From NCBI GenBank assembly GCA_050486545.1, contig JBJHDM010000041.1, forward strand, positions 1 through 29,929: a stretch of 29,929 bases of DNA. Reading direction: 5' to 3'. Of this stretch, positions 8,297 through 16,874 are shown in pieces. Below the pieces are notes generated by a model. The model saw nothing but the letters and a program-made list of their open reading frames with translations. It ran no database searches and had not been told where the DNA came from. The translations under genes were made by a program, and so were the position numbers. This DNA is from DAOMNN01 sp050486545. Lineage in GTDB: Bacteria; Pseudomonadota; Gammaproteobacteria; Burkholderiales; Rhodocyclaceae. How positions within the stretch are numbered: the first letter of the stretch is position 1; each line of letters begins with the position of its first letter.

Positions 8297-8968
8297 TCAG
8301 ATGTCGAGACCGGCCTGCATCAGCGTGCGCAGCAGGGGCAGGGTGGCCGGGCGCTTGTGCTCGAGCGAGGCCCGATCGAGTGCGTCGACCGCCGCGACCA
8401 GACTTCGCAGGTCGCGTCGGCCGTGGCGGAGGAGAAACTCGACGACTTCGGGCTGCAGGCGCAAGCCGCGGCGTTCGGCCAGGGTTTCCAGGATCCCGGT
8501 ACGCGTGGCATCGTCGAGCGGGCGGACCTCGAAAACCAGGCATTGACCGATCCGGGTGCGCAGGTCCTCGCGCAGGTCCAGGCCGCGCGGTGCGGAGGCG
8601 CCACCGATCACGAGCGTCTGCTGCAGCGCGGTCGAACGGTTGAAAGCGTTGAACAGCGCGTTGCGCCCGGCATGGCCAAGCGTTTCGAGATCGTCGACGG
8701 CCAGAAGCTGCCCGGTCTGCTGCGGCAGATCGGGGCCGATCTCTCTGGCGTCGAGGTACGCAGCCGGGCGGCCGGCTGCGATCGCGGCGGCCGCCGTTGC
8801 GTGGAGCAAATGGGTCCGTCCGCTGCCCGGTGGCCCCCAGAGATAGACATGGGTCGCCCCGCATATCGCATCGTGCAATGCACGCAACAGCTCGCCATTG
8901 GCCCCGCAGACGAAGTTCGAAAAGGTCGGCGGAGAGTCAGGCTGCAGTTCCAGCACGAGCTGTTTCAT
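8297..8968 (-). CDS. hda: DnaA regulatory inactivator Hda
   Basis: AAA+ DnaA homologue that, with the loaded beta clamp, stimulates ATP hydrolysis by DnaA to limit re-initiation. It has 223 residues. The N-terminal QLVLEL resembles the clamp-binding motif, followed by the P-loop YLWGPPGSGRTHLLHA (Arg replaces the usual Lys), Walker B-like LLAVDDLETL and C-terminal sensor helices (LRSLVAAVDALD). The ATG at 8966-8968 forms a 4-bp ATGA overlap with the upstream permease stop and has GGGAGG upstream. It is shorter than DnaA and lacks a DNA-binding domain IV, which supports Hda over DnaA. Confidence 0.92.
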   Translation of the reverse strand: MKQLVLELQPDSPPTFSNFVCGANGELLRALHDAICGATHVYLWGPPGSGRTHLLHATAAAAIAAGRPAAYLDAREIGPDLPQQTGQLLAVDDLETLGHAGRNALFNAFNRSTALQQTLVIGGASAPRGLDLREDLRTRIGQCLVFEVRPLDDATRTGILETLAERRGLRLQPEVVEFLLRHGRRDLRSLVAAVDALDRASLEHKRPATLPLLRTLMQAGLDI

Positions 8969-10056
8969 CCGGCCTGTCCTCCCGGCGGTTCGTCGCCGCG
9001 ATAGACCGGACTGGCCAACCATTCGTTGCGAAGTTCGCGCAGCCCCACGAGGATGGCTGCACTGGCGGGAAGCGCAATGAGCATGCCGACAAAGCCGAAC
9101 AGTTGCCCGAACGCCATCAGCGAGAAGATGACCGCGAGCGGGTGCAGGCCGATGCGTTCGCCCACCAGGTAGGGCGTGAGCAGATAGCTTTCCAGCAACT
9201 GACCGAGGCCATAGACGATGCCGACGCCGATCAACAACGACCATCCGTCGCCCTGCAGGAGCGCGGCCAGGACGGCCAGCGTCAGTCCGCCGCCGAATCC
9301 GACGAAGGGGATGAAGGCGAGCAGGCCGGTGATCGCCCCGACGGGCAGAGCGAAACTCAGTCCGGCCAGCCACAGGCCGGTGCTGTAGAAGACCGCAAGC
9401 AGCAGCATCACCGAAAGCTGTCCGCGCAGGAACTCGGACAGCACCGTGTCGATGTCGCGCACGATGCGCATCGTGCGTGCCAGCATCGGCCGCGGAATGA
9501 CCGATTGCAGTCCGCTGGTAAGCCGGGGCCATTCCTGCAGGAGATAGAACATCACGATCGGGACCAGCACGAGGTTGACCGCGACGGCGATCAGGGCAAG
9601 CCCGCCTTCGCGTGCGTGGCTCAGCACGATCGGCAACACGTCCTTGGCCGCCTCGCGGTGTTCGGCGACCCAGTCCTTGATCGCAGCCATGTCGAGCGTG
9701 ATCTCGATCCCGAGGTGGGCGCTCAGCAGGGGCGCCGCCCGCGTCTCGAACAGCTCGAGCAGTTCGGGCAGCCGGGCGATCAGGATCACGAGTTCGCGGT
9801 AGAGCACGGGAACCAGGATCAGGATCAGCAGTGCGACCAGCGTACCCATTGCCAGGATCACGAACAGCACAGCCAGGACACGCGGAACACGGCGTGCAAC
9901 CATCCAGTTGACCGCCGGGTCGCACACATAGGCGAACACGGCGGCGATCGCGAACGGCGTCAGGATGGGAGTCAGGGCGTAGAACAGCGCGAGAAAGGCG
10001 AGGCCGACGCCGATCCAGACAGCGGTTTGCAGACGATCGGCGCGGGGAAGGGTCAT
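8965..10056 (-). CDS. AI-2E/PerM family membrane permease
   Basis: 363-residue inner-membrane protein of the AI-2E transporter (PerM/UPF0118) family. There are about eight hydrophobic segments: one from about residue 14, another around VLAVLFVILAMGTLVALLIL, then the soluble loop typical of the family, and a C-terminal cluster containing LLAFIPFVGFGGGLTLAVLAAL and the family stretch ESYLLTPYLVGERIGLHPLAVIFSL. The substrate is unknown; the family name does not prove AI-2 transport. It is the first gene of the leftward block, divergent from purM and overlapping hda by 4 bp. Confidence 0.92.
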   Translation of the reverse strand: MTLPRADRLQTAVWIGVGLAFLALFYALTPILTPFAIAAVFAYVCDPAVNWMVARRVPRVLAVLFVILAMGTLVALLILILVPVLYRELVILIARLPELLELFETRAAPLLSAHLGIEITLDMAAIKDWVAEHREAAKDVLPIVLSHAREGGLALIAVAVNLVLVPIVMFYLLQEWPRLTSGLQSVIPRPMLARTMRIVRDIDTVLSEFLRGQLSVMLLLAVFYSTGLWLAGLSFALPVGAITGLLAFIPFVGFGGGLTLAVLAALLQGDGWSLLIGVGIVYGLGQLLESYLLTPYLVGERIGLHPLAVIFSLMAFGQLFGFVGMLIALPASAAILVGLRELRNEWLASPVYRGDEPPGGQAG

Positions 10057-10061
10057 TTCGA

Positions 10062-10067
10062 GTAAAA
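10062..10067 (+). promoter_or_regulatory. Candidate -10 element for purM
   Basis: TAAAAT matches five of six -10 bases in the 120-bp divergent region upstream of purM. I see no good -35 partner at 16-18 bp, so this is tentative. Confidence 0.3.
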
Positions 10068-10109
10068 TTTCCGGTTGCAGCGCGGCCCCGAAGGGTCGCC
10101 CAACCCGTT

Positions 10110-10138
10110 AATGTAGCCCCTCGGAGTTGCGGCCTCAA
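10110..10138 (-). promoter_or_regulatory. Candidate promoter for the permease-hda operon
   Basis: On the minus strand TTGAGG (10138-10133), a 17-bp spacer and TACATT (10115-10110) lie about 55-80 bp upstream of the permease start. Each hexamer matches four of six consensus bases. Confidence 0.4.
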
Positions 10139-10176
10139 GGCTGGACGGTTCTCCGGGGGCGACGAGAGGAACAATC

Positions 10177-11211
10177 TTGAATTCCCTGACATATCGTGAT
10201 GCCGGTGTCGATATCGAGGCCGGTGACAAGCTGGTCGACCGCATCAAGCCGCTGGCCAAACGCACCCTGCGACCCGAGGTCATGGGCGGGATCGGCGGTT
10301 TCGGCGCGCTGTTCGAACTGTCGAAGAAGTACCGCGAACCGGTGTTGGTCTCTGGCACCGACGGTGTCGGCACCAAGCTGAAACTGGCCTTCCAGTTGGG
10401 GCGCCACGACACGGTGGGGCAGGATCTGGTGGCGATGAGCGTCAACGACATCCTCGTCCAGGGGGCCGAGCCGCTATTCTTCCTCGACTATTTCGCCTGC
10501 GGCAAGCTCGACGTCGAGACGGCCGCCGAGGTGGTCCAGGGCATTGCACGGGGTTGCGAACTCGCCGGCTGCGCGCTGATCGGCGGCGAGACGGCGGAGA
10601 TGCCGGGCATGTATCCGGAGGGAGAATACGACCTCGCCGGCTTCGCGGTGGGTGCCGTGGAGAAGGCAGAGATCATCGATGGGTCGAGGATCGCCGCCGG
10701 CGACGTCCTGCTCGGGCTGGCCTCGAGCGGTGCCCATTCGAACGGTTATTCGCTGATCCGCAAGATTCTCGAGCGTGCAGCGCCCGATCTCGATGGCGAT
10801 TTCCACGGTCGCAAACTGCGCGACGTCATTCTTGAACCGACCCGGATCTACGTGAAGCCGATGCTGTCGCTGATGTTGGCGATGCCCTGGGTCGTTCGGG
10901 GCATGGCGCACATCACCGGGGGGGGGCTGACCGAGAACGTTCCGCGTATCCTGCGCGAGGAGCTGACCGCGCATATCGACGCCGGTTCGTGGCCCCTGCC
11001 CCCGCTGTTCCGCTGGTTGCAGGAGGCCGGCGGCGTGGCGGACGACGAGATGCACCGGGTCTTCAACTGCGGGATCGGCATGGTCGTGGTCGTGGCCGAG
11101 GACCAGGCCGAGGCGGCCGCCGCGCATCTCGCCGCAGCGGGCGAGACCGTGTTCCGCATCGGCCGGATCGCGGCGCGGGCGCCCGGGGAAGCCCAGACCG
11201 TCGTTGCCTGA
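10177..11211 (+). CDS. purM: Phosphoribosylformylglycinamidine cyclo-ligase (AIR synthetase)
   Basis: Converts FGAM to aminoimidazole ribonucleotide with ATP, step five of purine synthesis. The 344 residues match family length. The diagnostic N-terminal region is SLTYRDAGVDIEAGD, followed by VSGTDGVGTKLKLAF, the dimer/substrate region FLDYFACGKLD, GGETAEMPGMY and HITGGGLTENVPRIL. The start is a TTG at 10177-10179 with AGAGGA 8 nt upstream; no ATG gives the conserved N-terminus. It stands alone, divergent from the permease-hda operon and convergent with miaA. Confidence 0.97.
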   Translation: MNSLTYRDAGVDIEAGDKLVDRIKPLAKRTLRPEVMGGIGGFGALFELSKKYREPVLVSGTDGVGTKLKLAFQLGRHDTVGQDLVAMSVNDILVQGAEPLFFLDYFACGKLDVETAAEVVQGIARGCELAGCALIGGETAEMPGMYPEGEYDLAGFAVGAVEKAEIIDGSRIAAGDVLLGLASSGAHSNGYSLIRKILERAAPDLDGDFHGRKLRDVILEPTRIYVKPMLSLMLAMPWVVRGMAHITGGGLTENVPRILREELTAHIDAGSWPLPPLFRWLQEAGGVADDEMHRVFNCGIGMVVVVAEDQAEAAAAHLAAAGETVFRIGRIAARAPGEAQTVVA

Positions 11212-11322
11212 GAGCTTGTGAAGAAATTGTAGCGAGCAGGGCCGAGTGCAAGGCCTCACTTGACAAGTGAGCGAGTGAGCAGCGCAGCAATCGGTCCGCG
11301 CAGTAGATTTATTCGCAGGCTC
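11212..11322. mobile_element. 111-bp imperfect palindrome, MITE- or REP-like element
   Basis: The convergent purM-miaA gap is almost exactly filled by a sequence whose ends are inverted repeats: GAGCTTGTGAAGAAAT (11212-11227) and ATTTATTCGCAGGCTC (11307-11322), matching at 13 of 16 positions. Similarity continues inwards (GGGCCGAGTGC against GGACCGATTGC). Near the centre is CTCACTTG-A-CAAGTGAG (11255-11271), a perfect 8-bp stem. No transposase is encoded. A miniature inverted-repeat element or a REP doublet is my best reading; it may also serve as a two-way terminator. Copy number elsewhere is unknown. Confidence 0.55.
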
Positions 11323-11326
11323 TGAA

Positions 11327-12295
11327 TCAGGCGGCTTCGTCGAGCAGTTGTCTCGCCGTGGCAACGATGGCGTGCGTCAGATCGCCGCGGTTGCAGTCGA
11401 TTTCCGTGAGGGTCGGCCAGCGCTCGCGAAACTGGCGCTGCCAGGTCAACTGACGTTTGGCCAGTTGCCGGGTCGCCGCAATGCCCTGGTCGCGCATCGT
11501 TGCCCGGTCGCAGGATCCGGCCAGAAACTCCCAGACCTGCCGATAGCCGACGCAGCGCATCGACGGCATGGCGGCAGTGAGCGTATAGCGCTCCTGGAGC
11601 CTGCGAACCTCGTCGATCAGCCCGTTGGCGAGCATGTGGTCGAAACGCTGTTCGATCCGCTGGTGCAGCACGGACCGGTCCGACGGGGTGAGCGCGATCG
11701 GCAGCAGGCGGTGGGTGGATTCGTCCGGCTCCCGCCGGGCATAGCTCTCGGCGAGGGGCCGTCCGGTCAGGAAGAGGAGTTCGAGGGCGCGCTGGATGCG
11801 CTGGGCATCGGTCGGTTCCAGGCGGGCCGCCGCCTCGGGGTCGAGCCGGGCCAGTTCCCGATGCAGGGCCGGCCATCCGCGGCGAGCGGCGTCCCGGTCG
11901 ATGCGCTCGCGCAGGGCGGGGTCGGCCGGGGGCAGGTCGGACAGGCCATCGCGCAAGGCCTTGAAGTACAGCATCGTTCCCCCGGCGAGTACAGGGATCC
12001 GGCCGCGCGCAGTGATCGCGTTCATGCAAGCCATCGCGTCGGAGCGGAATCGTGCGGCTGAATACGATTCTTCCGGAGACAGGATGTCGATCAGGTGATG
12101 GGGGCAGACTGCCCGTTCGGACGGGTCCGGTTTGGCGGTGCCGATGTCCATGTCCCGGAACACCAGGGCGGAGTCGACACTCACGATCTCGACGGGAAGC
12201 TCCGAGGCGAGTGCCAGGGCGCCGGCGGTCTTGCCGCTGGCCGTAGGGCCGAGCAGCATCAAGGCAACCGGCGAAGACGTGTCAGGCGTTGCCAA
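11327..12295 (-). CDS. miaA: tRNA dimethylallyltransferase
   Basis: Adds a dimethylallyl group to A37 of tRNAs reading UNN codons, which aids reading-frame fidelity. The 322 residues show the P-loop GPTASGKT (residues 16-23), SVDSALVFRDMDIGTAKP, HHLIDI, GGTMLYFKAL, the DAQRIQRALE helix and GYRQVWEFL before the C-terminal QLAKRQLTWQR region. The start is a TTG at 12293-12295: an in-frame stop lies just upstream, and the next Met is only three residues before the P-loop. It begins 9 bp after the diguanylate cyclase stop. It is not adjacent to mutL, as it is in many relatives. Confidence 0.96.
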   Translation of the reverse strand: MATPDTSSPVALMLLGPTASGKTAGALALASELPVEIVSVDSALVFRDMDIGTAKPDPSERAVCPHHLIDILSPEESYSAARFRSDAMACMNAITARGRIPVLAGGTMLYFKALRDGLSDLPPADPALRERIDRDAARRGWPALHRELARLDPEAAARLEPTDAQRIQRALELLFLTGRPLAESYARREPDESTHRLLPIALTPSDRSVLHQRIEQRFDHMLANGLIDEVRRLQERYTLTAAMPSMRCVGYRQVWEFLAGSCDRATMRDQGIAATRQLAKRQLTWQRQFRERWPTLTEIDCNRGDLTHAIVATARQLLDEAA

Positions 12296-12304
12296 CGGTC
12301 CGGG

Positions 12305-14077
12305 TCAATCCGTGGAGCCGCGCTCGGGCAAGCGGGCGGCATCCTCGCCGCGGTGGGTGGATTTTTCCTCGTACATGTTTCGATCGGCTACCTTCAATAG
12401 CGTCTCGGCGTCTTCGCCATCCTCGGGGAAAACGGCCAGACCCATCGACGCGCCGAGGGTCATCGAAGTTTCGCCGCCAACGGAGTCGAGAGGTTCGGAA
12501 AGGCTGCGCGCGATGCTTGCGCGCACCGGGTCGGCATCCTCGACGCCATCGATGCGCTCGAGCAGGATCACGAACTCGTCGCCGGCGTAGCGCGCGATCA
12601 GATCGTCCGCCCGCACGCTCGCCCGAAGCCGCTCGGCCACTTCGCGCAAGGCCCGGTTTCCGGCGTCGTGCCCATGCTGGTCGTTGACCTGCTTGAAACG
12701 GTCGAGGTCGATGAACAGAATGCCCAAGCCCCCCTTGCGGCGGTCCTCCCGGTATTCGGCGATTCGGTTGCGTAACTTCTGGGTGAAGGCCTCGCGATTG
12801 ATCAGGCCGGTCAGCTGGTCCGTGCGCAGGCGGTGCTGCATGTCCTCGAAGCTGCGCGCCAGCGCTCCGATCTCGTCGCGGCGGCGCACGCCGACCGGGG
12901 CATCGAGTTGGCCGTCGCCGACCTTGCGGGCCGCTTCGCTCAGTCGTCGCAAGTCGCGTGCGACCCAGTTGAGGATGGCGAGGCCGACCAGGATCGTGAG
13001 CAGTACTGCGAGCAGGGCAAGCTGGATCGTACGCTTGACGTTGGCCGTGATGCCCGCCATGAAGTCGCTGTTGGGCATGGCCACGACCGTGATCCATTCC
13101 AGGCCGGCGTCGTCGGCGACGCGCTCGAACGCGGCATGAATGAGGTCTCCGCCATCGATCGGGATCGCGATCACCTCCGGGCCATCGGACAGATCGGTCG
13201 AATGCAGACGCCCGATGACTGCGTTGAACGTGTGGGTGAGCAGGGCATGCCCGCTGTCCGCACCCGAAATCCGCACGTAGTTGCCGTCGGGCATGCGAAT
13301 CACGTTGGGGGTCGCGGACGAAGCGATCAGGCTGCCATCAGGCTCGATGATGAAGGCGATGCCGTTCGGGGAGACCCTGAGTTGGCTGATGAAGTCGTTC
13401 AGTGCCTTCAGGGAAACGTCGGTGGCGACGACCCCTTCGAACTCGCCGGTGGCCGACAGCACGCGGCGCGCACGCGTGGCAACCAGTTCACGGGTACCGA
13501 AGTCGATATAGACCGACGTCCAGGTGTGGCCCGCTGCATTGCGACCATCCGCATACCACGGCCGCACGCGCGGGTCGAACAGCCGTTCTTCGCGTCGGAT
13601 GAACTCCAGTGCGCCGTCGATGCCCTCGAAACGATAGATCCCGCGACGCTCGTTGGCCTGCAGCTTCATCCGCAACTCGCCATGCTCGAGCGAGTGGCGG
13701 TAGAGTCCCAGGCCCTGGCCGGCTTCGTTTCCGTAATAGACGTAGTTGTTCGGATCGATGTGGAGCGAGGTCGCGATCCAGAAGCGCGTGCGGATGTTGT
13801 ACAGGTCCGATTCGATCGATTCGGGTGCGGCCATGCCGTCGGGAAAGGCCGATTCGAGTACCGCGCCGGATCCGACGATGTGGCGGTCGATCGCCTGGGC
13901 GATCCGGCCTACCGTCTCGACCAGGATCTGTTCGGTCAGCCGCGAGATCGCGCTGCTGCCCGCTTGGTACGAAAGGGTTCCGATCGCCACGGCCAGTGCG
14001 ATGACCAGCACCACGTACGGCACGGTGAGGACCAGCTTCAATGGGAGTGCGCTGCGTCTGCTTGTCGTGTCGCTCAT
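12305..14077 (-). CDS. Membrane diguanylate cyclase: dCache sensor, HAMP, GGDEF
   Basis: 590-residue inner-membrane sensor predicted to make cyclic di-GMP. TM1 covers about residues 14-35. A periplasmic dCache domain covers about 45-335 and includes the RPWYADGR and TSVYIDFGTRELV stretches. TM2 is about 350-371, HAMP about 372-420 and GGDEF about 420-572. The active-site motif is AGDEF (498-502) instead of GGDEF, a variant known to be active in some cyclases. RADD (489-492) lies five residues before it, matching the product-inhibition I-site. No EAL domain is present. The ligand is unknown. The ATG at 14075-14077 has no strong ribosome-binding site. Confidence 0.9.
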   Translation of the reverse strand: MSDTTSRRSALPLKLVLTVPYVVLVIALAVAIGTLSYQAGSSAISRLTEQILVETVGRIAQAIDRHIVGSGAVLESAFPDGMAAPESIESDLYNIRTRFWIATSLHIDPNNYVYYGNEAGQGLGLYRHSLEHGELRMKLQANERRGIYRFEGIDGALEFIRREERLFDPRVRPWYADGRNAAGHTWTSVYIDFGTRELVATRARRVLSATGEFEGVVATDVSLKALNDFISQLRVSPNGIAFIIEPDGSLIASSATPNVIRMPDGNYVRISGADSGHALLTHTFNAVIGRLHSTDLSDGPEVIAIPIDGGDLIHAAFERVADDAGLEWITVVAMPNSDFMAGITANVKRTIQLALLAVLLTILVGLAILNWVARDLRRLSEAARKVGDGQLDAPVGVRRRDEIGALARSFEDMQHRLRTDQLTGLINREAFTQKLRNRIAEYREDRRKGGLGILFIDLDRFKQVNDQHGHDAGNRALREVAERLRASVRADDLIARYAGDEFVILLERIDGVEDADPVRASIARSLSEPLDSVGGETSMTLGASMGLAVFPEDGEDAETLLKVADRNMYEEKSTHRGEDAARLPERGSTD

Positions 14078-14318
14078 GGTCGGGGAGTCCGCAGGCTCGA
14101 CGTGTGGGGCGGATGAATCCGGTCCCGGCTCTTGCGGGGCGGGTTTCCGGGGCGCAAGCGGGATTAAACCAAGAATTCGATCGGGATGTAAGGACTACGT
14201 GTTGTCGATGGTGCTCGGCATCCCGAATCGAATGGCTGTCTCGGTCCGTCGCGGCACGTTATCATGTCGGCCATCCGCGGCAGAGTTCCGACCGACCTCT
14301 CCATCGCAAGGCACCGAC
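14078..14318. other. Divergent intergenic region between the cyclase and YqaA-type gene
   Basis: 241 bp without a credible gene. It must hold the start regions of both divergent genes. TATCAT near 14260 could be a -10 element for the rightward gene, but I see no convincing -35 partner. No repeat or RNA structure stood out. Confidence 0.4.
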
Positions 14319-14903
14319 TTGAGAATCTTTTCCCCGCTATACGAACGCACCATGTCGTGGGCGCGACACCGGCACGCGCCCTGGTACCTCGGAGGACTGA
14401 GCTTTGCCGAGTCCTCCTTCTTCCCGATTCCGCCCGATGTGATGCTGGCCCCGATGAGCCTCGCGAATCCTTCGCGGGCCTGGCTGTTTGCGCTGATCAC
14501 GACGGTCGCTTCGGTCGCGGGCGGGGTCCTGGGCTATTTCATCGGAATGTTCGCGTTCGATCTGATCGAGCCCGTGATTCGGGACGGGCGCTACTGGGAC
14601 GGCTATCTCGAGGCGCGCGAGTGGTTCGTCCGGTGGGGGTTCTGGGCCGTCTTTCTCGCCGGTTTCTCGCCGATTCCGTACAAGGTGTTCACGATCGCGG
14701 CCGGAGTCGCCGCGATGGCCTTGCTGCCTTTCGTGCTGGCCTCGCTGATCGGTCGCGGAGCGCGCTTCTTCCTTGTCGCAGGTCTCATGGCCCTGGGCGG
14801 TGCGCGCATGGAAGCCTTGCTGCAGCGCTATGTCGACCGGCTCGGCTGGGCGACGATCGCCCTGGTCGTCATTGGCGTGATCTTCCTCAACGGTCAACGC
14901 TGA
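14319..14903 (+). CDS. YqaA/DedA-type small membrane protein (VTT domain)
   Basis: 194-residue integral membrane protein of the SNARE-associated/VTT family, related to YqaA and DedA, which are linked to membrane lipid homeostasis. It contains the family features SFAESSFFPIPPDVMLAPM near the N-terminus and FLAGFSPIPYKVFTIAAGVA in the middle, with four or five hydrophobic segments. The start is taken as the TTG at 14319-14321 (MRIFSPLYERTMSWARH), with AAGG 8 nt upstream and a good family-like N-terminus; an ATG at codon 12 is the alternative. It converges on mutL with a 36-bp gap. Confidence 0.87.
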   Translation: MRIFSPLYERTMSWARHRHAPWYLGGLSFAESSFFPIPPDVMLAPMSLANPSRAWLFALITTVASVAGGVLGYFIGMFAFDLIEPVIRDGRYWDGYLEAREWFVRWGFWAVFLAGFSPIPYKVFTIAAGVAAMALLPFVLASLIGRGARFFLVAGLMALGGARMEALLQRYVDRLGWATIALVVIGVIFLNGQR

Positions 14904-14939
14904 TCGCGCCGGAATCGGCAGCGCATACGCCCCTCTTCC

Positions 14940-16766
14940 CTACTGGCCGCGCAGGAAGAAGCGGTCCAGCTCGGCCAGACTCAGCTGGGTCCAGGTCGGG
15001 CGCCCGTGATTGCACTGGTCGGCTCGCTCGGTGGCTTCCATGTCGCGCAGCAGGGCGTTCATTTCCGGCAGGGTGAGTTGCCGGTTGGCGCGCACGGCGG
15101 CGTGGCAGGCCATCGTGGCCAACAGTTCGTTGCGCCGGGCGGTGACGACCTCGGTTGCGGGGAATTCCCCCAGTTCCTGCAACAGCGCGCGCATCAGGTC
15201 GGCAATCGCAGCGTTGGCAAGCAGCGCGGGTACCGCGCGTACGACCAGTTCGCGGGGGCCGGCTGCGGCCGTCTCGAAGCCCATTTCCGCCAGGATGCCG
15301 GACGATTCCTCGGCAACGGCCATCTCTCGCGTTCCGAGCGAGATCACCGCGGGAATCAGCAGGCGCTGGATCGCCGGGCGTCCGTCCAGAACGGTCTTGA
15401 GACGTTCGTAGAGGATGCGTTCGTGGGCGGCATGCATGTCGACGAGGACCAGTCCGTTCGCGTTCTGAGCCAGTACATAGATGCCGTGGAGCTGGCCCAG
15501 TGCGAATCCGAGCGGCGGTACACCGCCGTCCCGGATCTCGGCCAGAGCGTTGACCGAGCCGGTCTCGGCAAAACCGGGCGGCGGATTCGCCGCCGCACCG
15601 GGTTCGGCCGCTGCAACGAACCGGTAGTAGGAGTCGCTGGCCGCATCCATCGCCAGTTGTCCCTGATACGGCGGCCTCCCGAAGGTCGCGATGTTCGGGT
15701 TGCCTGTGCGGATCGGTTGCCCCGCAACCGGCAGTCCCGTACCCTCGTTGGAAGTCTGTTCGGCTGCTGGTTGCGGTCTGGAGCCAATCGCCGAGGTCGA
15801 CAGGGCCCGTGAGATCGCGTGGAACACGAACTGATGGATCGCACGGGCTTCGCGAAAACGGACCTCGATCTTGGCCGGATGCACGTTGACGTCGACGCCG
15901 GACGGATCGAGTTCGAGGAACAGGACGTAGGCCGGGTGGCGGCTGCCATGCAGGAGGTCCGCGTACGCCTGGCGGACGGCGTGGGTGAGCAGCTTGTCGC
16001 GCACGAAGCGCCCGTTCACGAAGAAATACTGCGCATCGCGGGTCGATCGCGACCACGCGGGCCGGGATGCGAACCCGCTCAGACGCAGCGCGCCTGCATC
16101 CGCGTCGATGCGCTGCGCATTCGCCAGGAAATCGTCACCCATCAGGGTAGCGACGCGCCTGGCCGGTTCGGCCGGGGCGAGGCGATGCACGACGCGCCCA
16201 TTGTGTGCAAGCTGGAGACCGACGTCGCAACGGGCCAGCGCGATCCGGCGGAAGACCTCGTCGCAGTGGCCGAACTCGGTCGCTTCCGTCTTGAGGAACT
16301 TCCTTCTCGCCGGCGTGTTGTAGTACAGGTCGGCCACATCGACGACCGTCCCCTGGCCCAGCGCCGCAGGCGCCGTGCTCCGATCCTTGCCTTCGATCCT
16401 CCAGGCATGGGCATCGTCTTCGGCGCGGCTGGTGATCGTGGTGCGCGCCACGGCGGCGATCGCGGCAAGGGCCTCGCCCCGGAATCCCATCGTGCCGACG
16501 TGTTCCAGGTCCTCCAGCGAGGCGATCTTGCTCGTGGCGTGGCGCTCCAGGGCGAGCGCAAGCTGGTCCTTCGGGATCCCGCAGCCGTCGTCCGCCACGC
16601 GTATGCGTCGTACGCCTCCTTGCTCCAGTTGAACTTCTATGGCCCGAGCACCCGCGTCGAGCGCGTTCTCGAGAACCTCCTTGAGCACCGAGGCCGGCCG
16701 CTCGACGACCTCGCCGGCCGCGATCTGATTGATGAGCGAATCGGAGAGCAGGTGGATGCGGGGCAT
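14940..16766 (-). CDS. mutL: DNA mismatch repair protein MutL
   Basis: Mismatch-repair ATPase that couples MutS recognition to strand incision. It has 608 residues. GHKL ATPase motifs are ENALDAGA (Glu33, Asn34), VADDGCGIP and TMGFRGEALAAI. The C-terminal domain holds DMHAAHERILYE, resembling the DQHA(X)2E(X)4E endonuclease motif, plus ACHAAVRA and the terminal CNHGRPT, which would complete a metal site as in MutLs with nicking activity. The ATG at 16764-16766 is preferred to one at 16787, because the latter lies only about 12 nt downstream of a TATAAT element and would leave almost no leader. Confidence 0.96.
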   Translation of the reverse strand: MPRIHLLSDSLINQIAAGEVVERPASVLKEVLENALDAGARAIEVQLEQGGVRRIRVADDGCGIPKDQLALALERHATSKIASLEDLEHVGTMGFRGEALAAIAAVARTTITSRAEDDAHAWRIEGKDRSTAPAALGQGTVVDVADLYYNTPARRKFLKTEATEFGHCDEVFRRIALARCDVGLQLAHNGRVVHRLAPAEPARRVATLMGDDFLANAQRIDADAGALRLSGFASRPAWSRSTRDAQYFFVNGRFVRDKLLTHAVRQAYADLLHGSRHPAYVLFLELDPSGVDVNVHPAKIEVRFREARAIHQFVFHAISRALSTSAIGSRPQPAAEQTSNEGTGLPVAGQPIRTGNPNIATFGRPPYQGQLAMDAASDSYYRFVAAAEPGAAANPPPGFAETGSVNALAEIRDGGVPPLGFALGQLHGIYVLAQNANGLVLVDMHAAHERILYERLKTVLDGRPAIQRLLIPAVISLGTREMAVAEESSGILAEMGFETAAAGPRELVVRAVPALLANAAIADLMRALLQELGEFPATEVVTARRNELLATMACHAAVRANRQLTLPEMNALLRDMEATERADQCNHGRPTWTQLSLAELDRFFLRGQ

Positions 16767-16798
16767 CGGCGCAGACCTGGGGCGCATGGCAAGCGTCC

Positions 16799-16804
16799 AT
16801 TATA
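16799..16804 (-). promoter_or_regulatory. Perfect -10 element upstream of mutL
   Basis: The minus strand reads TATAAT at 16804-16799, about 33 bp upstream of the preferred mutL start. No good -35 hexamer is seen at 16-18 bp; a weak TCGAAG lies 19 bp upstream. Confidence 0.45.
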
Positions 16805-16874
16805 GGGGCGAACGGATGTGGGGCTTCGAGCGGTTCCGGTATCATTCGTCCGAACCCGACCACGAAGAGAGGCA

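Noticed and set aside
8797..10065. 422-codon plus-strand frame over the permease
   Set aside because: Its Gln/Asp/His-rich product is the usual antisense image of a Leu/Val-rich membrane protein gene.
12833..14116. 427-codon plus-strand frame over the diguanylate cyclase
   Set aside because: Antisense shadow of a clearly domain-bearing gene.
13746..14318. 191-codon N-terminal extension of the YqaA-type gene
   Set aside because: It overlaps the cyclase antisense and has no family similarity. Homology-like sequence begins at the TTG at 14319.
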